Shown piece by piece: positions 44,666-53,144 of a stretch of 64,000 nucleotides of DNA. The notes under the pieces are model-generated. The model ran no database searches. It worked only from the letters and a program-made list of their open reading frames with translations, and had not been told where the DNA came from. The stretch is taken from positions 1,972,501 through 2,036,500 of the forward strand of contig NZ_MQUB01000001.1 in NCBI RefSeq assembly GCF_002943755.1, given 5' to 3'. The DNA is from Aureitalea marina. Lineage in GTDB: Bacteria > Bacteroidota > Bacteroidia > Flavobacteriales > Flavobacteriaceae. Position numbers and translations under genes: made by a program. How positions within the stretch are numbered: the first letter of the stretch is position 1; each line of letters opens with the position of its first letter.

Positions 44666-45750
44666 GCCAGTACTTGGATCAACTTATCCAGGTCGTTCTC
44701 GTCATTATAAAGGTGGAAACTTACCCGAATTCCTTGACCCCGCAGCGAGGAGATCACATTAGCCTGTTTTAGGCGGGAAAAATGATCTTCTCCCAGGTTC
44801 AGGTTAAAAATGGTGGATAACGCTTGCCGTTCCATCAGTTCAGCTTCTACCCAGCCTCTTTCCAGAAATTCCGCTTTGGCTTTGCCGCATAGGTCCTGCA
44901 AGTAGTCCTCTACCGCTTCCATACCCAGTTGCTGCAGCCAGCTCATAGACAATTGCATACTCCCCAGGGTAAGTGGATCTTGATGTCCCGGTTCCAACCG
45001 TCCTATCAGTGGGATCCCTTCCCGGGATCCCTGGGTCAGATCGGCGGAATTATACCCTATGGTCGGGGGTTGAATTCGCTCTTCCACATCGCGGCTAATA
45101 GCATAAAAGCCGCAGCCATATCCTCCCAGCAACCATTTGTAGGCACTCCCTCCCAGCACATCGATACCGCTGTTGTCAAAATGAAAATCTGTTGTTCCCA
45201 GGAACTGGGTCCCATCTGCCAGGATAAGCAGTTCAGGATGATAGGCTTTTAATCGGGGCAGGAAATCCGGGTCTATCCGCAGGCCAGTCACATAGTGTAC
45301 CAGTCCCAAGACCAGCACATCCGGTTTGTGTTCCATAACGGCTTGTTCTAAAGCGAGTTCCGGCTCAAAGCCGCCGTCCACTTCAATCAACTCGAAGTGA
45401 CGTTCGTGCAATGGCCATCGGATGGAGGGATAATCGTGCTTCAGGTAGATTACCTTGGAATTTTTATACAGGCCATCCAGCACGATGTTCCAGCCTGAAG
45501 AAAAGTTCGGTACCAAAGCAACACGCATATCTTCCGCCCCTACAAAATCTGCTACCGTTTCCCTGATCTGGGCAATATGGGGCTTGTGCAGATCACGATA
45601 TAAGCTTCCTTCCTGGAGTAATCGCTGGTCATGTTCTCGCCGCCAATTGCCAACGGAGCTCGGCATTAGCCCACAAGATGCAGTATTTAGATAGGTCCTT
45701 CCCTGGGTGGCCGGAAATTGATCGCAGATATTTTGGGGCAAGCTGGGCAT
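44662..45750 (-). CDS. Class V PLP-dependent aminotransferase, EgtE-like candidate
   Basis: A 362-residue class V aminotransferase/cysteine-desulfurase-fold enzyme. It begins YLNTASCGLMP and has LADGTQFLGTTDFHFD (PLP aspartate) and the PLP lysine in VLGGSAYKWLLGGYG (about residue 200). It lacks the C-terminal cysteine loop of true cysteine desulfurases. Convergent with and touching the egtB-egtD-DUF427 unit, it is a plausible hercynylcysteine-sulfoxide lyase (EgtE), a PLP enzyme of this fold. The assignment rests on position and fold only. Confidence 0.75.
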   Translation of the reverse strand: MPSLPQNICDQFPATQGRTYLNTASCGLMPSSVGNWRREHDQRLLQEGSLYRDLHKPHIAQIRETVADFVGAEDMRVALVPNFSSGWNIVLDGLYKNSKVIYLKHDYPSIRWPLHERHFELIEVDGGFEPELALEQAVMEHKPDVLVLGLVHYVTGLRIDPDFLPRLKAYHPELLILADGTQFLGTTDFHFDNSGIDVLGGSAYKWLLGGYGCGFYAISRDVEERIQPPTIGYNSADLTQGSREGIPLIGRLEPGHQDPLTLGSMQLSMSWLQQLGMEAVEDYLQDLCGKAKAEFLERGWVEAELMERQALSTIFNLNLGEDHFSRLKQANVISSLRGQGIRVSFHLYNDENDLDKLIQVLA

Positions 45751-45767
45751 GGTGGTCGGATTTTGGA

Positions 45768-45775
45768 TATTTTTG
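45768..45775 (+). promoter_or_regulatory. -7 box before folA
   Basis: TATTTTTG matches TAnnTTTG, 20 bases before the ATG at 45796. This supports that start over an in-frame codon at 45718, which would lie upstream of the promoter. Confidence 0.5.
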
Positions 45776-45795
45776 TGTTCCCTAAAGGTAAGTCA

Positions 45796-46308
45796 ATGTC
45801 ATCAAACCCACATCCCGAAATTCTACCCTGTATTACCATGATAGCCGCAGCCGGAGTGGGCAATGAACTGGGTAAGGACAACGACCTGGTCTGGCACCTG
45901 CCAGACGATTTCAAACGTTTCAAGACCTTGACCACCGGGCACCATATCATCATGGGAAGGAAGACCTTTGAGTCCTTTCCGAGACTACTTCCCAACCGCA
46001 CCCATGTGGTTATTTCCCGCAACCCAGATTATAAAGCAGAGGGCGTCATTGTAGTTTCCAGCCTGGAGGCAGCCCTGGCTCAATGCGGGGACGACGAGCA
46101 GCCCTTTATCATTGGCGGAGGTGAGATCTACAAACTGGGATTAGCCGTGGCAGATCGGATCGAACTGACCCGGGTTCACGGCCGTTTTGAAGCGGATGCG
46201 TTCTTTCCGGAGATCAGCGACGACTGGAAATTGGTTTGGGAAGAACATCACCCCACGGACGACCGCCACAAATACGCCTTCACCTACCTGACCTACGAAC
46301 GAGTATAG
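45796..46308 (+). CDS. folA: Dihydrofolate reductase
   Basis: A 170-residue DHFR from the start MSSNPHPEILPCITMIAAAG; a shorter start at 45838 (MIAAAGVGNELG) is also possible. Motifs: NELGKDNDLVWHLPDDFKRFK with the catalytic aspartate in LPDDF, IIMGRKTFESFP, the NADPH loop IIGGGEIYKLG, and DAFFPEI. It regenerates tetrahydrofolate consumed by ThyA. It is divergent from the aminotransferase and one base before the fructosamine-kinase gene. Confidence 0.93.
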   Translation: MSSNPHPEILPCITMIAAAGVGNELGKDNDLVWHLPDDFKRFKTLTTGHHIIMGRKTFESFPRLLPNRTHVVISRNPDYKAEGVIVVSSLEAALAQCGDDEQPFIIGGGEIYKLGLAVADRIELTRVHGRFEADAFFPEISDDWKLVWEEHHPTDDRHKYAFTYLTYERV

Positions 46309-46309
46309 G

Positions 46310-47149
46310 ATGGAATTGCGAGCCTTGATGAAGGAAGCCGGCTTTGATCTGCAAAGCCAACAAACACTTTCAGGAGGCGACATCAACCGAGTTTACAAAC
46401 TAAATACAGACAAGGGGCCATTTGTCATTAAACTGAATAGCGCCTCCCAATATCCGGGTATGTTTCAAGCCGAAGCCCGTGGTCTAGATTTGTTATCGAA
46501 AGCCGACTCACTTCGAATACCAGAAGTGATCCTCAGTGATGAATTTGGAGATCTTAGTTATCTCCTACTCGAGTTTTTAGACAGTGGGCAACCCCAACAT
46601 GGATTTTGGGAAGCTTTCGGTCATGGGCTAGCTCGTATCCACCAGGAAACACTGCATCATTTCGGACTGGACCACGGTAACTACATAGGGAGTTTACGTC
46701 AGACTAACGGACAAGAAGCATCCGCAGTCGAGTTTTACTTAAATCAGCGGTTGTTACCGCAGGTCCAACTGGCCAGAGACCGAGGCTATGCTCTCCATGC
46801 ATTCGAATCCCTAGCCGTTCGTTTACCAGAGCTGATCCCGGAAGAATTACCCGCTTTGATCCATGGGGATCTTTGGAGCGGTAATTTCATGGTTGGTCCA
46901 GATGGTTCCCCGGTGCTAATCGACCCGGCCGTGGCCTACGCCCCCCGTGAGATGGACCTGGGTATGATGTATTTGTTTGGCGGCTTTAGCCCAACCCTAT
47001 TCGAAGCCTATCACGAGGCTTTCCCTCTGCAACCCGGTTGGAGGGATAGATTAGAGCTCTGGCAGCTGTATTATCTGCTGGTTCACCTGAATTTATTTGG
47101 GGGCGGTTACCTGGATGGCGTGAGGCGAATCATACAACGCTATTGTTAA
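46310..47149 (+). CDS. Fructosamine kinase family protein
   Basis: A 279-residue aminoglycoside-phosphotransferase-fold kinase. It has GGDINRVYKLNTDKGPFVIKLN as the glycine-rich/lysine region, the catalytic HGDLWSGNFMV (about residue 182), and the metal aspartate in VLIDPAVAYAPREMDLGMM, the form typical of fructosamine/ribulosamine-3-kinases. It probably repairs glycated amines. It starts one base after folA. Confidence 0.9.
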   Translation: MELRALMKEAGFDLQSQQTLSGGDINRVYKLNTDKGPFVIKLNSASQYPGMFQAEARGLDLLSKADSLRIPEVILSDEFGDLSYLLLEFLDSGQPQHGFWEAFGHGLARIHQETLHHFGLDHGNYIGSLRQTNGQEASAVEFYLNQRLLPQVQLARDRGYALHAFESLAVRLPELIPEELPALIHGDLWSGNFMVGPDGSPVLIDPAVAYAPREMDLGMMYLFGGFSPTLFEAYHEAFPLQPGWRDRLELWQLYYLLVHLNLFGGGYLDGVRRIIQRYC

Positions 47150-47157
47150 AATAACTG

Positions 47158-47165
47158 TACTTTTG
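47158..47165 (+). promoter_or_regulatory. -7 box before fabD
   Basis: TACTTTTG matches TAnnTTTG and ends 19 bases before the ATG at 47185. No TTG with normal spacing. Confidence 0.45.
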
Positions 47166-47184
47166 CCCTCAAAATAACTTGTTT

Positions 47185-48066
47185 ATGAAGGCATATGTCT
47201 TCCCCGGACAGGGGGCACAATTCAGCGGGATGGGACAAGACTTGTACGAAGCTTCTTCCCAGGCCAAAGCCATGTTCGAGCAGGCCAATGAAATACTTGG
47301 TTTCGACATCACCCGTATCATGTTCGAAGGATCCGCCGACGAACTCAAACAGACCAAGGTCACTCAACCGGCCATCTTCTTGCATTCGACAATCCTAGCC
47401 ACTGTCCTGGGGGATGAGTTTAGCCCGGACATGGTTGCCGGCCACTCCCTTGGAGAATTTTCGGCCTTGGTGGCCAACCAGGCTTTGCAATTTGAAGATG
47501 GGTTGAAACTGGTATCACAACGCGCCCAGGCCATGCAGAAGGCTTGCGAATTACAGCCATCTACCATGGCAGCCGTACTTGGATTGGAAGACGGACAGGT
47601 AGAAGAAGTTTGCGCCCAGACCGACGGAATCGTGGTCGCAGCAAACTACAACTGCCCCGGTCAATTGGTGATCTCCGGTGAGGTTGACGCCATCAATATA
47701 GCTTGTGAGGCACTGAAAGAGGCCGGCGCTCGCAGAGCATTGGTGCTACCTGTGGGTGGTGCTTTTCACTCTCCCCTCATGGAACCCGCCAGGGAAGAAC
47801 TGGCTCAGGCTATTGATCAGACTAATTTTGCTAACCCAATCTGTCCTATCTATCAGAATGTGAGCACTACGGCCGTGACAGATCCGGCAGAGATTCAGAC
47901 TAATTTGGTAGCCCAACTCACTGCCCCGGTCAAATGGACACAGAGCATCAAACAGATGATGGCAGACGGAGCCACTCAATTTATCGAAGTAGGCCCCGGC
48001 AATGTACTGCAAGGCCTAGTAAAGAAGGTCGACCGGCAAATGGGAACAGCAAAGGCCGCCCTGTAG
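47185..48066 (+). CDS. fabD: Malonyl-CoA:acyl carrier protein transacylase
   Basis: A 293-residue FabD: FPGQGAQFSGMGQDLY at the N-terminus, the nucleophile in GHSLGEFSALV (about residue 90), the YNCPGQLVISGE segment, and the catalytic histidine in VGGAFHSPLM (about residue 199). It loads malonate onto ACP for fatty-acid synthesis. The ATG at 47185 is preferred over a TTG two codons upstream. A terminator follows at 48089. Confidence 0.96.
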   Translation: MKAYVFPGQGAQFSGMGQDLYEASSQAKAMFEQANEILGFDITRIMFEGSADELKQTKVTQPAIFLHSTILATVLGDEFSPDMVAGHSLGEFSALVANQALQFEDGLKLVSQRAQAMQKACELQPSTMAAVLGLEDGQVEEVCAQTDGIVVAANYNCPGQLVISGEVDAINIACEALKEAGARRALVLPVGGAFHSPLMEPAREELAQAIDQTNFANPICPIYQNVSTTAVTDPAEIQTNLVAQLTAPVKWTQSIKQMMADGATQFIEVGPGNVLQGLVKKVDRQMGTAKAAL

Positions 48067-48088
48067 GACGACCTTTGAAAAGACTTAG

Positions 48089-48115
48089 AGCCCTCCAACG
48101 GAGGGCTTTTTTTAT
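48089..48115 (+). terminator. Intrinsic terminator after fabD
   Basis: The stem AGCCCTCC/GGAGGGCT with the 3-nt loop AAC is followed by TTTTTTT. It separates fabD from the convergent galE. Confidence 0.9.
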
Positions 48116-48130
48116 TTTATAGGCATTCAA

Positions 48131-49156
48131 TTATCGGTCTAAATTTCTGATGCGCCGTTCCCAGCGCCAGGCGGAGTCCAGGGCCTCCTCCAGGCTGTGA
48201 ATGGCATGCCACCCCAAGACCTCCCTGGCCTTAGTGGTATCTGCATAGACCGAGATCACATCGCCTGGCCTGCGGTCTACCACCTGATAATTCAGGGGCT
48301 TACCGCTCACCTTTTCAAAAGCCCTGATGACCTCCAATACCGAGGATCCCTGTCCGGTTCCGATATTAAAGACCTCGTACTTATCCGTATTATTCCCCTG
48401 AAATAGTCGCTCCAAGGCAACTACATGGGCCTTGGCCAGATCGACCACATGAATATAATCCCGGATACAGCTACCATCTGCAGTAGGATAATCGTCACCA
48501 AATACGGCCAATTGCTCCCTGATACCGGCAGCGGTCTGAGTGATAAAGGGCACCAGGTTGGCCGGTACACCTTTGGGCAGTTCTCCTATCTGGGCAGAAG
48601 CATGGGCACCAATAGGATTGAAATAGCGCAGCGAAATGCACTTCAGGCCATAAGCACCACAACTATCGTAAAGGATCTCCTCCCCGATCTGTTTGGTATT
48701 TCCATATGGAGAAACTGCAGGCTGCACCGGGCTATCTTCAGTAATGGGGTTCTGCTCAGGCTGCCCGTAAACCGTACAGGAGGAGGAAAAAATAAAGTTC
48801 TTCACTCCGTTTTCGTTGCAATTTTGCAACAGATAAACCAAGCTGTTAATGTTGTTCTCGTAGTAGAGCAAAGGGTTCTCCACACTCTCCCCCACGGCCT
48901 TTGAAGCCGCAAAATGAATCACTCCATCAATCTGCTGGTGTCGTTTGAAAAGATCCTTGACCCCAGACCGATCCCGTAGGTCCAGCATCTCAAAGGCCGG
49001 AGCAGTGCCAGTGATCCCTTGGATACCTTGTAAAACATCTTTATCGGCATTGGAAAGATCGTCCACGACGATCACTTGGTGACCTGCCTCGATCAATTCT
49101 ACAACAGTATGCGACCCGATATAACCCAAGCCACCAGTTACTAGGACAGTACTCAT
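48131..49156 (-). CDS. galE: UDP-glucose 4-epimerase
   Basis: A 341-residue extended SDR: VTGGLGYIGSHTVVELIEAG at residues 6-25 (NAD loop GGLGYIG), the SSSCTVYG serine region, and catalytic Tyr/Lys in SPYGNTKQIGE (about residue 150). It interconverts UDP-glucose and UDP-galactose. It overlaps the upstream degT-type gene by 4 bases (ATGA), linking it to surface-sugar synthesis. Confidence 0.95.
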   Translation of the reverse strand: MSTVLVTGGLGYIGSHTVVELIEAGHQVIVVDDLSNADKDVLQGIQGITGTAPAFEMLDLRDRSGVKDLFKRHQQIDGVIHFAASKAVGESVENPLLYYENNINSLVYLLQNCNENGVKNFIFSSSCTVYGQPEQNPITEDSPVQPAVSPYGNTKQIGEEILYDSCGAYGLKCISLRYFNPIGAHASAQIGELPKGVPANLVPFITQTAAGIREQLAVFGDDYPTADGSCIRDYIHVVDLAKAHVVALERLFQGNNTDKYEVFNIGTGQGSSVLEVIRAFEKVSGKPLNYQVVDRRPGDVISVYADTTKAREVLGWHAIHSLEEALDSAWRWERRIRNLDR

Positions 49157-50313
49157 GAGCCTTGAACGAAATGGATCACCGTGTTGGTGATAAAGTTGAT
49201 CTGCTCGTCGTCCAGTTCGGTATGCATGGGTAGGGAGATCACTTCCTTGACCAATTGATTGGTCACCGGGAAGTCGGCCTCGTTATAGCGCTCATCCACG
49301 TAGGCCTTTTGCTTGTGCAAGGGAATGGGATAATAAACCCCACACGGGATTCCCTGTTCGTTCAGATGCTTTGCCAGGGCGTCCCGGTCTGTATTGACCA
49401 CTCGCAGCGTGTACTGATGAAAGACATGGCAATCGCAAGTGTCACAGATGAAAGGACAATCATCACAGCTTCCCGTTGGCGTGATAATGTTTTCTATTCC
49501 CTTGAATGCTGCAGTATATTTTCGGGCCGCGGTCTGCCTGGCCGCATTGTAACCATCCAAGTTGGGCAACTTAGCACGCAGTACGGTAGCCTGAATGCTG
49601 TCCAAACGGGAATTGACTCCCACCACATCGTGGTGATAGCGCTTATACATGCCGTGATTTACTATCCCGCGTATGGTGTGGGCCAGTTCGTCATCGTTAG
49701 TAAAGATAGCACCGCCATCACCGTAACAACCCAAATTCTTGGAAGGGAAGAAAGAAGTGGAAGCCACATGACCAATGGTTCCGGTCTTGGACTTGCTACC
49801 ATCTTTGTGCGTATAACTAGCACCTATCCCCTGGGCATTGTCTTCGATCACATAGAGATCGTGCTGCTTGGCCAGATCCATGAGCGCATCCATCTCGGCC
49901 GCCAGGCCAAATAGATGTACCGGCACAATGGCCTTGGTCTTGGGTGTGATGGCTTTTTCGACTGCATCCAAGTCGATATTAAAACTAACCGGATCCACAT
50001 CTACCAAAACGGGCGTCAGCCCTAAAAGGGCAATGACTTCTACGGTGGCTGCAAAGGTAAAATCTGCCGTGATGACCTCATCACCGGGTTTCAAACCTAG
50101 CCCCATCATGGCAATCTGCAGGGCATCTGTCCCGTTGGCGCACGGAATGACGTGTTTGACGCCCAGGTATTTTTCTAATTCGGCTTGGAAAGCGTGTACT
50201 TCCGGGCCGTTGATAAAGGCCGCTGAAGCAACAACATCTCGTATGGAACGGTCTACCCGTTCTTTGATTCCTTGGTACTGACCTTGGAGGTCGACCATTT
50301 GTATTTTTCTCAT
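49153..50313 (-). CDS. DegT/DnrJ/EryC1/StrS-family sugar aminotransferase with Cys-rich insertion
   Basis: A 386-residue PLP aminotransferase for nucleotide-sugar synthesis, starting MRKIQMVDLQGQYQ at 50313; an in-frame start at 50367 lies upstream of the promoter. Motifs: FINGPEVHAFQAELEKYLG, CANGTDALQIAM, EDNAQGIGA (PLP aspartate) and SFFPSKNLGCYGDGGAIF with the PLP lysine at about 192. Residues 283-295 contain five cysteines (C-x2-C-x3-C-x2-C-x-C) just before HVFHQYTLR, where homologues normally have a short loop. Such enzymes make 3- or 4-amino sugars of O-antigens. It is the first gene of a two-gene operon with galE. Confidence 0.9.
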   Translation of the reverse strand: MRKIQMVDLQGQYQGIKERVDRSIRDVVASAAFINGPEVHAFQAELEKYLGVKHVIPCANGTDALQIAMMGLGLKPGDEVITADFTFAATVEVIALLGLTPVLVDVDPVSFNIDLDAVEKAITPKTKAIVPVHLFGLAAEMDALMDLAKQHDLYVIEDNAQGIGASYTHKDGSKSKTGTIGHVASTSFFPSKNLGCYGDGGAIFTNDDELAHTIRGIVNHGMYKRYHHDVVGVNSRLDSIQATVLRAKLPNLDGYNAARQTAARKYTAAFKGIENIITPTGSCDDCPFICDTCDCHVFHQYTLRVVNTDRDALAKHLNEQGIPCGVYYPIPLHKQKAYVDERYNEADFPVTNQLVKEVISLPMHTELDDEQINFITNTVIHFVQGS

Positions 50314-50336
50314 AGGTGGTAAAAAATGGCGGTTAC

Positions 50337-50367
50337 CAAAACTACGAAAATTGGGCAGGGTGAACAA
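50337..50367 (-). promoter_or_regulatory. Promoter of degT-galE (Bacteroidota type)
   Basis: On the minus strand TTG (50367-50365), a 20-nt spacer and TAGTTTTG (50344-50337) match the consensus. The -7 box ends 23 bases before the ATG at 50313, which decides that start. Confidence 0.7.
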
Positions 50368-50412
50368 TGCAATTCGGTCACAATTGGTATTTTAGCTCGT
50401 GTAAACACATTC

Positions 50413-51662
50413 ATGCGGCTGCTCTACAACTTCCTGACCTATCTGACAGTCCCCATCCTTTGGCTGGCCGGAGTTTTTAGCCCCAAGATGGGGGAGTTTA
50501 TGCGCGGCCGAAAAGGGGTTTTCCAAAAGTTGGAGAACGGCCTGGCCCCCAACAAAAAGACGATCTGGTTTCACTGTGCCTCCTTGGGCGAATTTGAACA
50601 AGGTGTTCCCATCATGGAAGCCCTGAGAAAAGAACTACCCAATTATCAGATCCTAGTCACCTTCTTTTCACCATCGGGCTTCACCATTAAAAAAGATACC
50701 CCCTCGCAGATGCCGTGATCTATCTACCCCTGGACACCCGGGCCAACGCAAGACGCTTAGTGGAGTTGGTCGATCCGGCCATCGCCATTTTTGTGAAATA
50801 CGAGTTCTGGCCTAACTACCTTTTCGAGCTGGAAAAGCGAAGCATCCCGGCGATATTGGTTTCCGGTCTCTTTAGAAAAGATCAGGCCTTCTTTAAGTGG
50901 CATGGTGGACTGCTTAGAAAAGCGCTAGGCACCATGGAACATTATTTTGTGCAGGACCAGCATTCGTCCAGATTGTTGGCAGAATTAGGACAAAAGAATA
51001 TTACCGTTAGCGGGGATACTCGCTTTGACCGGGTCTCTCATCAAATTGAACAGGACAACCAGCTGGATTTTGCCGATGAGTTCGTCAAGGGTCAACTCTG
51101 CCTGGTGGGAGGTAGTACCTGGCCGGAGGATATGGCGGTATTGCTGCCCTTCCTAAACCAAACCAACAATATAAAGACCATTCTGGCTCCCCATACTATG
51201 GACAAGGATAAGATCGATGCCATGGTATCCTCTCTGGACAAAAAAGTGATCCGTTACTCGGAAAGGGAAGGTAAAAACCTGGCTGATTACCAAGTACTGA
51301 TCGTCGACACCATTGGTCTTCTCTCCCGGCTCTATTCCTACGGAGACATTGCCTATGTGGGAGGAGGCATGGGTACTTCTGGCCTACACAACATCCTAGA
51401 AGCCGCCACCTTTGGCGTCCCCATCGTCATTGGGAAGAATTATCAGAAGTTCCCCGAGGCAGTTAAGCTGGAAGATATAGCCGGATTACACACGGTTAAG
51501 AATGCGGAAGAATGCAGTGATATCCTGACCAAACTGACCACCGATAGACAGTTTAGGGAAAAGACAGGAATGATCTGCGGCCACTATGTGAATTCCAATA
51601 CCGGGGCCACAGAAACGGTGATGGCCTATTTGCGCAAGCTACACGCTGACGGCCTGGTTTAA
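50413..51662 (+). pseudogene. waaA: KDO transferase (WaaA) split by a frameshift at a C5 run
   Basis: The first frame starts MRLLYNFLTYLTVPILWLAG at 50413 and has the WaaA landmark WFHCASLGEFEQG. It stops at 50718 after IKKDTPSQMP. The second frame continues LADAVIYLPLDTRANARR, then FVKYEFWPNYLFEL, VSGDTRFDRV, GGSTWPED and VGGGMGTSGLHNILEAATFGVP. One extra C in the run at 50699-50703 joins them as DTPLADAV, giving a normal WaaA of about 415 residues. WaaA attaches KDO to lipid A and is normally essential in Gram-negative bacteria that make KDO. A true null is therefore unlikely, and a sequencing error or slippage is more probable. The end overlaps the convergent DUF2461 gene by 24 bases. Confidence 0.88.
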
Positions 51663-52289
51663 ATATCTCCTAAAGGACAGCAATTCCATATAGGTCTTGA
51701 TCACCTCTTGTTGAAAATCTTTCCCTGAGATCTGCTTCTGGCTAAAGGGACGGAAGACGGCAAAATTCGTGCGTTTTAAAAGCTCGATATGAGGATGATC
51801 CTTGTCAAAACCCTTGGGTGGTCGGCTAAGTGGTTCAGGATCTACCACCTGGAACATCTTTTTAAATGAAGGCTTATCCAATATTGCTTGTAGCTCCTCT
51901 CCATTGTAGTCTATAGCTTCGCGAATGCTGGCCAAGGCTTTGGAAGACGGATGCCAATAACCTCCGCCGACAAAACTCTCGTTCACCCCCAGTTCGATAT
52001 AAAAATCCCCCTGTTTACTCACCTGATCCAGGCCTGCGCCAAAGTGATCCTTGTAGACCGGGCGGTTAGGGTGATAGAGCAAATTATTGTTGATCCGATT
52101 GATGGCCTTCCTTCCCGGGGTATCGAAATAATCCGGATCGATGGCCGCCAGTTGCTGGTTCATGTCCTCCAACCAGTCAATAAAGAAATCCCTGACCGCC
52201 ATGTACTCCTTGCGGTGCTCGTCCATCCAGGCCTTGTGGTTATTGGCCTGTAAACGTTCTAAAAAATCGAAGAGATGGGCAAAACTCAT
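51639..52289 (-). CDS. DUF2461 family protein
   Basis: A 216-residue protein with the DUF2461 pattern: LFDFLERLQANNHKAWMDEHRKEY at the N-terminus, RKAINRINNNLLYHPNRPVYKDHFGAGL (in part) in the middle, YIELGVNESFVGGGYWHP, and ending with RRYLNQ. Function unknown. It overlaps the S24 repressor gene by 4 bases (ATGA), so it is probably in that operon and under the same autoregulation. Confidence 0.85.
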   Translation of the reverse strand: MSFAHLFDFLERLQANNHKAWMDEHRKEYMAVRDFFIDWLEDMNQQLAAIDPDYFDTPGRKAINRINNNLLYHPNRPVYKDHFGAGLDQVSKQGDFYIELGVNESFVGGGYWHPSSKALASIREAIDYNGEELQAILDKPSFKKMFQVVDPEPLSRPPKGFDKDHPHIELLKRTNFAVFRPFSQKQISGKDFQQEVIKTYMELLSFRRYLNQAVSV

Positions 52290-53053
52290 GCCTGCAGATC
52301 CCGGATTTGGCCCTTTAATTCATTCATGGAATTCTGCAATTGCCTGAGCAAATTGCTTTCCGTGGGCTCTTCCAAGCCAAAGGTCAAACGGGAGTTCACC
52401 TGCCAGAGTTCCTGAATATCTGAAACGGCCACCTCTATGGGTAGGTATTCCGGGTTAAAGGAAATGAGGCGAACCCGATCTTGGGACCCAGGAATCTTTT
52501 GCAATTTCTTGACCAAGACCGAATCTTGCAAGACCACTATATAGATACGGCTGTCCGAGGCTGTGGCCAGGTTGTCCACCGCCCGTCCCAGCACCCAATC
52601 GTTGGGACGGATATTGGGCAGCATACTATCCCCTTCTACCTGAAAGCCCCTGTAGGACGCATTGCGGTATTCCGGCAAGGGAAAATTGAAAGTGGGCAAA
52701 CTCTGAACCCATTCGACATCCTGTACGTTGTGCGGGTAACCCGCTGCAGCTTTCTGGTTGACCAATAAGATAGTCTCTTGTTCGTCCTGATCGATGGTCA
52801 CCACCTTGGGCCCTACGTCCCCACCGGAGAGATCGGCCTTTTTAGTGTAGCTTTTACCGAACAACCACAGCGGGTTGATCTGGTACTCGTCCAAAAGCTG
52901 CATGACTATCTTTCCGGATAGCTTGGTCTTACCGCGTTCGATATCTGCAGTAGTAGCTCCAATTCCTAAATGAGTGGCAAAGGCCTGTTGGGTAAAACCG
53001 AGTTCTTCCCGGACTTTTTTAAAACGTTGGGCTTCAATTGGTAGTGGGTCCAT
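52286..53053 (-). CDS. XRE/S24 (LexA/CI-like) transcriptional repressor
   Basis: A 255-residue regulator starting MDPLPIEAQRFKKV at 53053. The HTH domain (about 10-65) has LGFTQQAFATHLGIGATTADIERGK (in part). A linker contains AAAGYP, resembling the Ala-Gly self-cleavage site, and the S24 peptidase domain has the serine in VEGDSMLPNIRPNDW and the lysine in LVKKLQKI. A C-terminal helix may be a coiled coil (LLRQLQNSMNELKGQIRDL). It may respond to DNA damage or another stress by self-cleavage; the regulon is unknown. The promoter is flanked by two identical-core palindromes, implying autoregulation. Confidence 0.9.
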   Translation of the reverse strand: MDPLPIEAQRFKKVREELGFTQQAFATHLGIGATTADIERGKTKLSGKIVMQLLDEYQINPLWLFGKSYTKKADLSGGDVGPKVVTIDQDEQETILLVNQKAAAGYPHNVQDVEWVQSLPTFNFPLPEYRNASYRGFQVEGDSMLPNIRPNDWVLGRAVDNLATASDSRIYIVVLQDSVLVKKLQKIPGSQDRVRLISFNPEYLPIEVAVSDIQELWQVNSRLTFGLEEPTESNLLRQLQNSMNELKGQIRDLQA

Positions 53054-53056
53054 GCT

Positions 53057-53086
53057 CAAATTTAGCAATAATTGGAATATTTCCAA
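53057..53086 (-). promoter_or_regulatory. Promoter of the S24 repressor gene
   Basis: On the minus strand TTG (53086-53084), a 19-nt spacer and TAAATTTG (53064-53057) fit the Bacteroidota consensus exactly, 3 bases before the ATG, so the transcript is nearly leaderless. The -33 element lies inside the first operator. Confidence 0.7.
53072..53086. promoter_or_regulatory. Operator 1, TTGGAA-TAT-TTCCAA
   Basis: A perfect 15-bp palindrome covering the -33 element and part of the spacer of the repressor promoter. It shares the core GGAATATTTCC with operator 2. Confidence 0.7.
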
Positions 53087-53095
53087 GCTAATTTA

Positions 53096-53108
53096 TGGAA
53101 TATTTCCA
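53096..53108. promoter_or_regulatory. Operator 2, TGGAA-TAT-TTCCA
   Basis: A 13-bp palindrome with the same core as operator 1; the centres are 23 bp apart, about two helical turns. It lies between the repressor and the divergent membrane-protein gene and may control both. Confidence 0.7.
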
Positions 53109-53144
53109 GTCTGAATTTCAGGGAGTTTGGGTAAATTTAGTCCC

